Assembly: GCF_046536515.1 (NCBI RefSeq)
Contig: NZ_JAWDMQ010000001.1
Location: 1-64,000 of the forward strand
DNA: 64,000 nt
DNA from: Caldisphaera sp046536515
GTDB lineage: Archaea; Thermoproteota; Thermoprotei_A; Sulfolobales; Acidilobaceae
Direction of reading: 5' to 3'
The notes under the pieces were generated by a model. That model saw only the letters and a program-made list of their open reading frames with translations. It was not told the origin of the DNA and searched no databases. The translations under genes were made by a program, and so were the position numbers. Below, one piece after another: positions 53,379-63,100 of the stretch; the stretch's first letter is position 1; every line of letters begins with the position of its first letter.

Positions 53379-53411
53379 AGTTTAGTTTGTAAATAAAATT
53401 TTAAAGCTTTA

Positions 53412-54080
53412 CTAATCTTTAATATATTGCCTTATAATTTCTTTAGCTCTCTCCAAGGCTTTTTCTATGTTTCCTTCTTTAACGTATTTTTCATAGATAT
53501 CATCTTTTTCTACTTCAAAATATAAATTATATCTAAGCTTAGGATCAATAATTTTTTCTTTCATATATCTTTTTAATTCCTTCATTGAATCGTAAAGCGT
53601 CTTAATTTCTATATCATTTTTTAAACAACTTTCTATTTTTTCTAAGCTTCTTCTCGCAGCAATACCAGTATAGCCTAAGCTTGTTGTAGCAACTTCCAAA
53701 TATTCATAAAGTTTTTTCCTAAACGGTACTATTACGTTACCTTTTGAAGCATCTGTTGCATTATTTATTAATTTTCTTTTCTTTTTAGCAATTTCGTATA
53801 TTTCATTATTAATTTCATTATTATTTGTAGCTATAACTATTAAATCGTTTTCCTCAATTAACTTTTCTAAATCTTTTGGATCTTTTATTTCAAAATTTAC
53901 TAATTTTACCTTTCTATTATTTTTTATTTCATTTATATCTTCGCTGAAATAAGAAGCCACTATAGTAACATTTGCACCAGCATCCAAAAAGGTTCTAGCT
54001 CTTCTATTACCTACTTTACCCCCACCTATTACCAAAACATTAAAATCAGAAAAATCAATATATAATGGTATGTAAGTCAT
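53412..54080 (-). CDS. Precorrin-2 dehydrogenase (siroheme synthase N-terminal type)
   Basis: A 222-residue NAD-dependent enzyme converting precorrin-2 to sirohydrochlorin. The Rossmann motif VLVIGGGKVGNRRARTFLDAGANVTIVA, the loop VIATNNNEINNEIYEIAKKKRKLINNATDASKGNVIVP and the dimerisation segment VATTSLGYTGIAARRSLEKIES are clear. It overlaps ahbC by 26 bases and belongs to the leftward heme operon, feeding siroheme to the Ahb enzymes. The ferrochelatase step is not separately seen here and may be done by this or another protein. Confidence 0.85.
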   Translation of the reverse strand: MTYIPLYIDFSDFNVLVIGGGKVGNRRARTFLDAGANVTIVASYFSEDINEIKNNRKVKLVNFEIKDPKDLEKLIEENDLIVIATNNNEINNEIYEIAKKKRKLINNATDASKGNVIVPFRKKLYEYLEVATTSLGYTGIAARRSLEKIESCLKNDIEIKTLYDSMKELKRYMKEKIIDPKLRYNLYFEVEKDDIYEKYVKEGNIEKALERAKEIIRQYIKD

Positions 54081-55248
54081 TTAAATTCCACCTTTTTTCT
54101 ATTTCATTATAGTCCAAAAAGCATAGAGGCTCATCTCCCCAAAAATCTTTGTTAACAACTTTTGCTCTACCCCTACTGCCTCCACCACATATCTTTTTAA
54201 ATAAACAAGAAGAGCATCTTTCTCCTCTCAAGTTTTCCGACAAATTAACAAATTTTTCAAGGTTTTTATTGCTTAAGTTAAGAATGTCTTTCAACTTTTG
54301 CTCTCTTAAATCTCCTATTATATAGTCTTCAATAAATTGACATGGTCTTACAGTTCCATCAGGATAAATACTAATTGTTTTCCTTCCGCAATCACCTTGA
54401 GCTTCTATCATTTTAAGGTATTTAATAAAATCATCCTTATTATTAGCAATCTGATCTGCAACATATATTCCAATAAAGTTTCCCCTAACAAGCTGGATTT
54501 CTAGCTGAGTCTTGTATTCCTTTGCTTTCTCTATGAGCTCTTTTGAGAGTTGAATTAATTGATCCTTTGTAGGTAGATCTGAAACTATATTAACAGCTCT
54601 CCCAATAGTATCTAAAAGATATAATGATACTCTTTTGGCTTTAATTTTCGCAGCAAAGTCTATCATCTTAGGTATTTCTAATACGTTATATTTTGTAACA
54701 GTAGTCCTTATTCCTACATCTATTCCATATTTGATTGAGTTCTGGATACCCCTTATAGTTAACGAGAATGCGCCTTCATAACCCCTAAACTTATCATGAT
54801 ACTCAGGGTTTATGCTATCAAGCGATATGCCTATATAATCATACCCAAGTTCTTTTAATTTTTTTGCATTTTCTTCTGTTATCAATGTTCCATTACTGCT
54901 TAAACCCAGTTTAGGCCTTTTTTTATTAGATAAAATTTCTGATAATTCCCAAAATTCTTTTCTGTATAAAGGCTCTCCACCTGTAAAAATTACTAAAGGG
55001 ATCTGCAAATTTACTATTTCATTTGCTACCTCAATTAACTTTTCTCTGCTTAATTCTTCCTTTGTACTTTTTGATGAAGCATCTATATAGCAATGTACAC
55101 AATTTAAATTGCATTTATACGTTATATTCCAGAAAATAACAGGTCTTAATTCGTTAGAAAAATTCGACGGTTTTTCTTTATTATAATGTCCTTTTATCTT
55201 TGATGATACAGTTCCTTCTCCAGTTACCATAACACTTATAGGAATCAT
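54055..55248 (-). CDS. ahbC: Radical SAM enzyme AhbC (12,18-didecarboxysiroheme deacetylase)
   Basis: A 397-residue radical SAM/SPASM protein. CNLNCVHC binds the radical [4Fe-4S] cluster; TGGEPLYRKEFWEL is the SAM-binding motif. The C-terminal cysteines (GDCGRKTISIYPDGTVRPCQF, CSSCLFKKICGGGSRGRA) bind an auxiliary cluster. The segment YIGISLDSINPEYHDKFRGYEGAF and position beside the siroheme decarboxylase support AhbC, which removes the acetate groups to give Fe-coproporphyrin III. It overlaps ahbAB by four bases. Confidence 0.83.
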   Translation of the reverse strand: MIPISVMVTGEGTVSSKIKGHYNKEKPSNFSNELRPVIFWNITYKCNLNCVHCYIDASSKSTKEELSREKLIEVANEIVNLQIPLVIFTGGEPLYRKEFWELSEILSNKKRPKLGLSSNGTLITEENAKKLKELGYDYIGISLDSINPEYHDKFRGYEGAFSLTIRGIQNSIKYGIDVGIRTTVTKYNVLEIPKMIDFAAKIKAKRVSLYLLDTIGRAVNIVSDLPTKDQLIQLSKELIEKAKEYKTQLEIQLVRGNFIGIYVADQIANNKDDFIKYLKMIEAQGDCGRKTISIYPDGTVRPCQFIEDYIIGDLREQKLKDILNLSNKNLEKFVNLSENLRGERCSSCLFKKICGGGSRGRAKVVNKDFWGDEPLCFLDYNEIEKRWNLNDLHTIIY

Positions 55249-56207
55249 CTGACCACACCTGGTTTTAAATCGGCTAAGCTATATATGATCATAAGGTCTT
55301 TTGGTTTACACTCTCTTTTAAGAATATTAGCCATATCCTCTATTTTCTTTTTATCTACAGCGTGAACCATAGAATAGCTTACATGCTTCCATCTACCTTC
55401 TGGTACGGATTGCCTTAAAACAACATGAGTTGAAAAACTCATTGAGGCAGCGCATTCACATATTGATTCTTCATTTCCATTGGGTTCCATTACTATCATT
55501 CCATTTTCCTTAAATCCAAGTTTTTCTCCATCTAAAGAAGCCCCTGGATCGGCTAAAACCCCTTTATCTAGTAATTCTTTTAATATGTATTCAAGCTCTT
55601 CCTCCTTTAAATTATACTTCTTTAAAACAAACTCATAAGGTTTCTCATTTATAGGAAGGCTTTTTACAGATAATGGAAGATCTTTATCAACGTTTAAATC
55701 TTTTAATAAAGGAACTCTTTCCCGCAATAAAGCGTATTTCCCAGCTTTGGATATACCGTTTATAATATCATACTTAACGCTTAATTTATACGTTCTTTTA
55801 GAAAGCAAAACAACATAGGATTTTGAATTAGACTCTCTAGTCATTCTTTCTGCTAAATTAATCAATTCTTCATTGCTAGCTCTTTTAGCTACTATCCAAA
55901 CATTATAAATTGGGTGGTTTCTCAAATAGCTGTGAGTAACAAGAGGATCTTTCATAGCTATTTCGGCTAACTTTTTATAATTTTCTCCAGAATCAAATGC
56001 TATTAAAGCAGCTTCATTACCTTGTGCCCTAAAATTGTAGTAAAAACCTATTCTCTTTATTATGCCTTCTTTTTTTAAATTATTTATTCTTTCTAATAGA
56101 TCTTCCAGCTTTAATCCTAATTTATTAGCTATATCGTCATAAGGCCTTGTATGTAAAGGAAAATCATATTGTAATTCCATTAATATTTCCTTATCTATTT
56201 GGTCCAT
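55245..56207 (-). CDS. ahbAB: Siroheme decarboxylase, fused AhbA-AhbB
   Basis: A 320-residue protein with two Lrp/AsnC-like units (winged helix plus ferredoxin-like domain) in tandem: residues 1-150 (MDQIDKEILMELQYDFPLHTRPYDDIANKLGL..., GIIKRIGFYYNFRAQG) and 165-320 (LPINEKPYEFVLKKYNL..., ECAASMSFSTHVVLRQSVPEGRWKHVSYSMVHAV). In many organisms these are separate AhbA and AhbB subunits; here they are fused. The reaction removes two carboxyls of siroheme to give 12,18-didecarboxysiroheme. Despite the fold it should not be taken as a transcription factor. It lies between ahbD and ahbC. Confidence 0.85.
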   Translation of the reverse strand: MDQIDKEILMELQYDFPLHTRPYDDIANKLGLKLEDLLERINNLKKEGIIKRIGFYYNFRAQGNEAALIAFDSGENYKKLAEIAMKDPLVTHSYLRNHPIYNVWIVAKRASNEELINLAERMTRESNSKSYVVLLSKRTYKLSVKYDIINGISKAGKYALLRERVPLLKDLNVDKDLPLSVKSLPINEKPYEFVLKKYNLKEEELEYILKELLDKGVLADPGASLDGEKLGFKENGMIVMEPNGNEESICECAASMSFSTHVVLRQSVPEGRWKHVSYSMVHAVDKKKIEDMANILKRECKPKDLMIIYSLADLKPGVVR

Positions 56208-56216
56208 ATAATCACC

Positions 56217-57392
56217 CTAAATTAAATAATTTAAATTGTATTTATTTAATAACTGTTCATAATCCCCAGGATTATATAAACATGAAGGATCTTCGCTTAG
56301 CGGATCTCCAGAATATGCAAATGATCTGGCTCTGCTACCTCCGCATATATTTTTGAACTCACATATTCCACACTTCCCTTTTAGCTGAGAAGATCTCAAT
56401 TTTTTGAAAAGTTCAGAATTCCTGTAAATATCTACTATACTTTTATTTTTTATGTTTCCCGCTGGATAAGGCAAAAATCCACTAGGATATACATAGCCAT
56501 CATGAGATACAAATATTATTCCTTTACCATCCCTGGTTCCATGGGTTTCAGCCTTACTTTCTTGATTTGGTTCTCCCATTTTTTCTCTTAGCCTGCTCAC
56601 AAGTTCATAATAAAGCTTTCCATGATTTATTGCTTTTTCATGATCAATACCATTTTTTTCTAAATATCTGTAAAGCCATGCTACCCTTCTAAATATTGGT
56701 CCTTCCGAAGTCCTTATTGTTATATTATATTTACTTGCCTCATATAAAAAAGATGAAACGTCTTCCCATTCATCCTTAGTTAAATCTTCTTCAAATTTAC
56801 CTCTTCCAACAGGTATTAAATAAAAAACTTCCCATACCTTTACTTTCAATTTGTTTATTAACAAATCCACCATATCGGGAAGTCCTTCTACAGTTGATCT
56901 CATAACAGTAGTGTTTATTTGTACCTTTATTCCTTTTTCACTTATTTTCTTTACAACTTCAACTGATCTGTCCCATGTACCTAAGATTCCCCTAATTTTG
57001 TCGTGTGTTTCTCTATATGGAGAATCAATGCTTATAGATACGGAAGATACATTATATTTTAAAATCTTTTCTATAGCTTCATCATTTAATAAAGGAGTTA
57101 CACTTGGAGATAACGCAACAGTTATCCCTTTATCTTTAGCATAACTTATTAGATCCCATATATCTTTTCTCATTAATGGGTCTCCACCAGATAAAACCAG
57201 TATGGGAGATGGTTTTCCAAACTCATATATTTGATCAATTAACTTTATACTTTCCTCATGACTTAATTCGTTAGGCAGAGGTTTTGTTATAGCTTCTGCT
57301 CTACAATGTTTACAAGCAAGCCCACAGGCCTTAGTCGTTTCCCAAAATATCAATATGGGCTTTTGATCCATAGGCCATTCTCTATGACTCAT
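56217..57392 (-). CDS. ahbD: Radical SAM heme synthase AhbD-like
   Basis: A 391-residue radical SAM/SPASM protein. CGLACKHC binds the radical cluster, VLSGGDPLMRKDIWDLI follows, and the C-terminal cysteines CGICEFKNICGGSRARS serve an auxiliary cluster. THGTRDGKGIIFVSHDGYVYPSGFLP is a hallmark of heme-related SPASM proteins. Position as first gene of the ahb operon supports AhbD, which turns the two propionates of Fe-coproporphyrin III into vinyls to make heme. AhbC/AhbD assignment between the two radical SAM genes rests on motifs I recall, so a swap cannot be excluded. Confidence 0.78.
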   Translation of the reverse strand: MSHREWPMDQKPILIFWETTKACGLACKHCRAEAITKPLPNELSHEESIKLIDQIYEFGKPSPILVLSGGDPLMRKDIWDLISYAKDKGITVALSPSVTPLLNDEAIEKILKYNVSSVSISIDSPYRETHDKIRGILGTWDRSVEVVKKISEKGIKVQINTTVMRSTVEGLPDMVDLLINKLKVKVWEVFYLIPVGRGKFEEDLTKDEWEDVSSFLYEASKYNITIRTSEGPIFRRVAWLYRYLEKNGIDHEKAINHGKLYYELVSRLREKMGEPNQESKAETHGTRDGKGIIFVSHDGYVYPSGFLPYPAGNIKNKSIVDIYRNSELFKKLRSSQLKGKCGICEFKNICGGSRARSFAYSGDPLSEDPSCLYNPGDYEQLLNKYNLNYLI

Positions 57393-57467
57393 AGTTTACC
57401 CCATAACTTTTAATACTTTCTAAATAAATATTAAATTGTATATGTTTATATAGACACGTATAATTAG

Positions 57468-57758
57468 TTACATAGATTTCTGTCTCATTTTTATTATTTC
57501 ATCTGATATCAATTTTAGAATTTTCCTTTTGTTCTCCTTTTTTAATATAACTACCCTCTTCGTTTGTTCGTACCACAATTTAGGATATTTCTTTTCTTCA
57601 ACTATTGGATTTAATCCTAATTTCTTTGCTGCCATTACTATTTCTTCAATGCTAGGCTTTACTATGGCTTTATTTTTTGATATCTTCCTACCTTTATTTT
57701 TTGACAAGCTTGAATCTAGATAAGAAGGCCAAATAATGTATTTATTTTCTTTAGGCAT
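57468..57758 (-). CDS. srp19: Signal recognition particle protein SRP19
   Basis: A 96-residue basic RNA-binding protein. KYIIWPSYLDSSLSKNKGRKISKNKAIVKPSIEEIVMAAKKLGLNPIVEEKKYPKLW covers the conserved SRP19 core, including the IWP and GRKIS loops that contact SRP RNA helices 6 and 8. It assembles SRP54 onto 7S RNA. It is 10 bases downstream of the TFE-beta gene on the same strand and probably co-transcribed. Confidence 0.93.
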   Translation of the reverse strand: MPKENKYIIWPSYLDSSLSKNKGRKISKNKAIVKPSIEEIVMAAKKLGLNPIVEEKKYPKLWYEQTKRVVILKKENKRKILKLISDEIIKMRQKSM

Positions 57759-57768
57759 GGAACATAAC

Positions 57769-58194
57769 CTACTCTGCCTGTTGCATTAACTGCTTTTTTC
57801 TAATAGATAATAACTTTACTTCTTTTCTGAGCCAAAGTTCCATTAATGGGCATGTAGATGGTTCATAATATCCCCCTAACCCACACTCATCTATATGAGG
57901 ACATGTCGTACAAGGAATATCCAAAATTGAAGATAAACTAATGTTTAGCAATTTGGATTCAATTGGCTTTTCTGTTATAAATAATCTATAAGTCCTTCTG
58001 CCATTAACGATTACTTGTTCCCTTTTAATTAAACCCTTCTTGGCCAATCTTAATACAAGCCTTGATCCTTCCCTACTATCTAATCCCATCATTTTCCATA
58101 GTTCGCTTTGCAAAACACCATCTTTATGATCTTTTATGGTTTCTAATGCAGCCTTTTCTACCTCATCCGAATTACGCGGCAATCTATCATGCAC
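57769..58194 (-). CDS. Transcription factor TFE-beta (RPC34/hRPC39-like, Fe-S)
   Basis: A 141-residue protein with a winged helix (DEVEKAALETIKDHKDGVLQSELWKMMGLDSREGSRLVLRLAKKGLIKREQVIVNGRRTYRLFI) and a C-terminal cysteine cluster CTTCPHIDECGLGGYYEPSTC matching the cubane Fe-S site of archaeal TFE-beta. In Sulfolobus this protein pairs with TFE-alpha and assists promoter opening by RNA polymerase. Its presence supports a crenarchaeal or thaumarchaeal host. It heads a short unit with srp19. Confidence 0.85.
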   Translation of the reverse strand: MHDRLPRNSDEVEKAALETIKDHKDGVLQSELWKMMGLDSREGSRLVLRLAKKGLIKREQVIVNGRRTYRLFITEKPIESKLLNISLSSILDIPCTTCPHIDECGLGGYYEPSTCPLMELWLRKEVKLLSIRKKQLMQQAE

Positions 58195-58446
58195 CTCAGT
58201 TATATTAGTCTAGTTTTTAGATACACTACTCAATAAATATAGGATGACTAAAAGATTTATATCTTTAGTATTTCGTGTATTAATAATGCATTAATTAATC
58301 TTTTAAAATTCTTTTTTATTAATATAACATAAAAATTTTATTAAAAACATTTTATTAAAAAGTTAAGTAATCTTCTTATAATTAAAACATTTTATTATCC
58401 CCTAGCTTAATTTGTAATATATGATTAAATGCAGAGGTGAGCATAA

Positions 58447-58659
58447 GTGGAAAATTCAGTAAAAGAGGCAAAAAAGATTTTAGATGAAACAATAGAGTTG
58501 GCAAAAAGAATATATGGAAAGAAATGGATGAGAGAATTAAATTCTATAGAAGATAGATTTGGTGGAGACCCTTATGATGTTTTAGAATTTCTAAGAAAAG
58601 AGGCTGAATCAAAGGGAATTAAAATAGAAAAAGCGCAAAATGAAAATAATGTAAAATAA
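58447..58659 (+). CDS. Small conserved-looking protein of unknown function
   Basis: A 70-residue, charged, helical protein (KEAKKILDETIELAKRIYGKKWMRELNSIEDRFGGDPYDVLEFLRKEAES). No family is recognised. A strong ribosome-binding site GAGGTGA at 58434-58440 precedes GTG 58447 by 6 bases, which makes real translation likely. Located between divergent tfe-beta/srp19 and the gar1-tfb unit, with A/T-rich spacers on both sides, so it may be transcribed alone. A role linked to transcription or RNA is only suggested by context. Confidence 0.55.
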   Translation: MENSVKEAKKILDETIELAKRIYGKKWMRELNSIEDRFGGDPYDVLEFLRKEAESKGIKIEKAQNENNVK

Positions 58660-58793
58660 TTTTTCTTATATAATGTTAGTTTTTGAAAAAAATTATGGCA
58701 TAGCAAATTGTTTAATTATTATATATAATATAAAAAAGTTGACATTAAAAAGGCTTTAAAAATGTAATTCTAGTATACCTTTACCTATTATAT

Positions 58794-58857
58794 ATGTTAA
58801 AGCATAAAATTTCATTATAAACTTATACATTGTTTCAATTATGTTAAAGCATAAAAT
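58794..58857 (+). repeat. 17-base direct repeat upstream of gar1
   Basis: ATGTTAAAGCATAAAAT occurs at 58794-58810 and again at 58841-58857, 47 bases apart start to start, in the 250-base spacer before gar1-tfb. Each copy contains ATG-ttaaag-CAT, a short dyad. Two copies so close by chance are unlikely, though A/T bias helps. Position suits a pair of operator sites. Confidence 0.45.
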
Positions 58858-58911
58858 ATACCAGTATTACTCTTACTAAAAGGGCATTATAGTTAGATAG
58901 GGGAGGTATTA

Positions 58912-59190
58912 TTGCCGGTTCCATCAAATAAAAAATTAGAATTACTAGGCAAACCTAAAAACATGATATTCAATTATATTTTGATAAGCGTTGAAAATAA
59001 AGGTTTAAGATTAAAGATAAATAGTAATGTTTATGATAGTAGATTCAATTTAATTGGTAAGATAACTGATATAATAGGTAATGTGAATAAACCTTATGCT
59101 GTTGTGAAACCAATAAAAGAAAAAATTAACTTTAATGATGTTTTCTTCGTTGAAACAAAGAAATATGGGAACCGGCATAATAAGAGGTGA
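58912..59190 (+). CDS. gar1: H/ACA RNP protein Gar1
   Basis: A 92-residue beta-barrel protein of the Gar1/Naf1 family: LELLGKPKNMIFNYILISVENKGLRLKINSNVYDSRFNLIGKITDIIGNVNKPYAVVKP. 'VYDSRFNLIGKITDIIGNVNKPYAVVKP' is the typical core. It is part of the pseudouridylation complex with Cbf5, Nop10 and L7Ae. TTG 58912 follows GGAGGT at 58902-58907. Its end overlaps the ribosome-binding site of tfb, an arrangement common in archaea. Confidence 0.85.
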   Translation: MPVPSNKKLELLGKPKNMIFNYILISVENKGLRLKINSNVYDSRFNLIGKITDIIGNVNKPYAVVKPIKEKINFNDVFFVETKKYGNRHNKR

Positions 59191-59195
59191 AACTT

Positions 59196-60134
59196 ATGGA
59201 AAGATGCCCTGTATGCGGATCAAGAGATTTGGTAACAACACCTGAAGGTAGGATTGTTTGTCAAAGATGCGGTACTGTAATAGATGAAAACATATTTATA
59301 GATAAACCCGAATGGAGATCTTATAATGAAAAAGGAATACAAAATACAAAAGGTGTTGAGAGAGCTTCTCAGGGAACGACTTATTTAAGACATGATAGAG
59401 GAGATGGAGTCATAACTTTTGTGCCACCAAAAGCTAGAAACCACATAAAATCACTAAATAATAGAAGAATAAGTATGAAACATGCTACATCGAGGCAAGA
59501 AATGCCAAGGATTGCATTATTTGTCTTAGCTAATAAGGTAAGCGATTATTTTAACTTGTCAATACATGCTAAGGAGACGTTAGGATATATTCTTCATAAA
59601 TATGTTGAAAAAAATGGAAATTCCGTGGGAAAAGACAAGGAAGCTATAGTAGCTGCAGCCCTTGCAAAGGTTGTAGAAGTTTATAATTTAAACATATCAC
59701 AATCAGAAATAGAAGAATTTATGGGAATAGATAACAATAAAATTTGGGAAGGGAAAAAGAAGCTTAATGATCTGGGTATATTACAAGAATTTAGGTATAT
59801 AGAATCACAAAAGGCAAATTATATTGACAATAAAGAAAGAATGCTAACAAGGGTAGTAACTTATATAAACAGAATTGTTTCTACATTAAATTTAGATCAG
59901 CAAATTATTGAAGAATCTATAAGATTTGTCAATAATTCTATAATGTCTGGCAAAACATTATATGGTAAAAAGCCGGAAGCAATTGCAGCAGCAGCGGTTT
60001 ATTTAACATCTAGACTTAATGGCTATGATATAAGTCAAAAAGAAATAGCAAATTCTGTATCGATTAAAGAGTCTACCGTTAGAAAACTTTACAAATTCCT
60101 CATAGGAAATATGGCAGTCATAGTGTATCTATAA
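59196..60134 (+). CDS. tfb: Transcription initiation factor TFB
   Basis: The archaeal TFIIB homologue, about 312 residues. The N-terminal zinc ribbon is CPVCGSRDLVTTPEGRIVCQRCG, then the B-reader/linker (PEWRSYNEKGIQNTKGVERASQGTTYLRHDRG) and two cyclin-like repeats (about 110-200 and 205-310), the second with a helix-turn-helix (ISQKEIANSVSIKESTVRKLYKFL) that reads the BRE. ATG 59196 with AGGTGA upstream is preferred over GTG 59187. The zinc ribbon is intact, so it should recruit polymerase normally. Confidence 0.93.
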   Translation: MERCPVCGSRDLVTTPEGRIVCQRCGTVIDENIFIDKPEWRSYNEKGIQNTKGVERASQGTTYLRHDRGDGVITFVPPKARNHIKSLNNRRISMKHATSRQEMPRIALFVLANKVSDYFNLSIHAKETLGYILHKYVEKNGNSVGKDKEAIVAAALAKVVEVYNLNISQSEIEEFMGIDNNKIWEGKKKLNDLGILQEFRYIESQKANYIDNKERMLTRVVTYINRIVSTLNLDQQIIEESIRFVNNSIMSGKTLYGKKPEAIAAAAVYLTSRLNGYDISQKEIANSVSIKESTVRKLYKFLIGNMAVIVYL

Positions 60135-60196
60135 CTATATTATTACATTTTCTCCTTTTAAACTTAAAACGCTAGTATTACCTTTTGGTGTAAAAG

Positions 60197-63100
60197 TTGC
60201 AAATAATATTAATTATGGCTGCATCAATATTTATCGCATTAACAACGATTTCCATAATATTATATTATAATTCGAAAAAAATATTATTACAAAAAAGAAA
60301 AATTCCTAATAACATATTAAAAGATTTATATTTGAGCCTAATAGAATGGTATGTAAGAACATCTAAAGATAATTATTCTGACTATGCTCAACTATTGTTA
60401 GCAAACAAAGACAACATAAACATACTAAGACTTAGTAGAATTTTAAGGAACATTAAATATTGTCCAAAGGATTCAGAAAGCTTATCTTTATATCTTAGCA
60501 AATTAGGTCTTTATGAAGATGTAATAATGCTATCATCCAAAGGCTGCAGTATTTCATCTTCTGCACTCATGGAATCTAGGAATGCATTGATAGCCTTAGG
60601 AATAACAAAATGGGAGCAAGAGGCATCCAAAAAACTAGGTAAAGATTCAATTTTATCTAATAAAGTCGATTTAGTTTCAATATATTGCTCTAAAAACAAA
60701 ATTCATGTGTTTATAAATGATAATGAGATAGAAATACCCCCTAAAGGATCTGAATGGAGAATTGGAGATCCAAGAGAAGGGCTTGAACTGCTATTATCAT
60801 CAGCTAAACCTTCAAAGGTTATATACTGGGGCGATTGTGGAAAAAGCCTAGATGCATACAATAAGATTAATGCAAAGGATCTTTATTCAATAGCATTTCC
60901 TGACTCTGAAACATCTATAGTTTCAGCATATTATCATTTGCTTATTCCTTTTTCAACTACTCCAGCTAAGGCAATTTACTACATATCTCTTATATCTAAA
61001 AAAATTATTGATAGCTTAGGTATAGAATGGAAAAATATGCCGGAAGATGTTAAGAATGCAGAATATATTAAAGATATTCAAATACCAAAAATGGAAGAAA
61101 ACTATTTTATAGTAACAGATAAGCCTAGACTTATATATCCTATTTGGAAGCCTTATACTTTAAAACAATTACCGTTAACCGGTAATTCATGGGATTATGC
61201 TGCGCGTGTCTCAATAGCTTCTTTAAGAGCAAGACATGGAGAAATAGCAAAAGCTACTGTAATAAAAAGAGGGAATGAACTTGATAAATCATTACCTTAT
61301 TTAATAATAGGTAACATAACAGAGAACAAAGAATTGAATAGCAATGAACCTTATCAAATAGAACCGTGGGATCTAGATTGTGTGGAAAAAATTGATAAAA
61401 TAAAGTTAGATTGTGTGGAAAATAATGAAGATTGCTTATTTATGCATGGCTTAACTATATGGGAAAAAGAAATGATAAACATAGGAGCAAATATACCATG
61501 TAAAAAAGAACACAAATTTAATGACCCAAGAGGAATCGAAATAAATGAAGAATTAAATATTAAAGCTAAAGAGAAAATTGCTGAAACTTTTATACACCAA
61601 GAAATTTCAAAAAAATTAAATATATTAGGCCCTTCAAAAACAAAAATTAAGGTATTATCTACATCGAATGAAATTAGAGATCCAATTAAAGCATCAGAAT
61701 CAGCATTAAAATTACTTGGGAATGAAGGTAGAAAACTTATCATTACTCCTAATGATGCTTTAGCTAAAATAATTAGTAATATAATAGATGGGATATATAT
61801 AAGTGACATTAACGATTCTAATGAATGGTTCATTAATAATAATATCGGTGTTATTTCATGGGAGAAAAACATAATGTTTCCTGAAATATCATCTATGGCT
61901 AATGATATAGTATTAATGTTTCCTGAAAGAATAATAAATAACGTCAATTATGATGGCAAAAACTATTACGACTTCTATACATATAGGACGTTAGAAATTG
62001 CATCAAAATATGGAGCTAAAACTGTATCTAGGGCTTTAGCATTATATGAAAACAAAGATTTTATTGACCTTATAGAACCTAAACAATATGTTAACATAAA
62101 GAAAGATGTAAATTATGATTATATTCTGGAGGAAGTGAATTCTTATTTTAATAAACTTTGGAAATCGAAGCCCAGACCTTACCAAGAAACCAGTATATCA
62201 ACCTTTTTTAAAATGCTCAAAAACGGGAATCCCACCATAGAAATAGTTATTTTACCAACTGGTGCAGGAAAAAGTGCTATATTTCAAATAATTTCAAAAG
62301 CTCTGCAAGATTCAGGTTTAGGAGGATCAGCCCTAATTGTATCTCCATTAAAGGCTTTAATACATGATCAGGTCGAAAATGCTAAATCTAGGGGTTTTAA
62401 AACTCTATACATAGACTCTAGTGTACCTATATCAAAAAGAATTGATGCTATAAATTCTACAAAAGCCGGTTATTTGGACTTCTTATATATAACGCCCGAA
62501 AGATTTGGAACTGATATTATTGATGACATATTTGAAAAAAGTACTCCATCTTTAATTGTTTTAGATGAAGCTCATACTCTTTCTAAATGGGGTTTCAGTT
62601 TTAGGCCTAGTTATCTTTATATGGCCTCTAAATTGCAAAAAATTAGAAATAATGGATATCCACCTATTATAGCATTAACTGCTACAGCCCCAAGAGATGT
62701 AATAAATGATATATTGGAAAGCTTAGGATATGATCATAATGATGCAGAAATACATTATATCTCGTTGAAAACAGAAGAAACATTAAATATAGAGTATAGC
62801 GGGAAGCCAAAAGTTTTAATTGCACCAACAATAAGAGACGAATTGAAATTTGATGTAATACCCGTTCCAGAAAAAGGAGAGGATAGGGTTAAAATTTTAG
62901 CAAGCAATGCAAAGAGCTTAATAGAATTTGCAAACAGTTTCAATGAACCATGGTTGGGTTTAATTTTTGCTCCATATGTAGAAAGCAAGAATGCATGGTG
63001 GTTCAATGCTGAAAACCTATCAAAATGGTTATCTGATGAACTTAATCTAGATATTTTATTTTATCATGGTAAATTAAATGAGAAGAAGAGAAGAGAAATA

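Noticed and set aside
55245..56207. Annotation as an Lrp/AsnC transcription regulator
   Set aside because: The two tandem Lrp-like units lie between ahbD and ahbC and carry siroheme-decarboxylase features, so AhbA-AhbB fits better.
61354..61947. A 197-codon reverse frame inside the helicase gene
   Set aside because: The forward frame is open from 60197 to the window end and contains helicase motifs; the reverse frame is its shadow.
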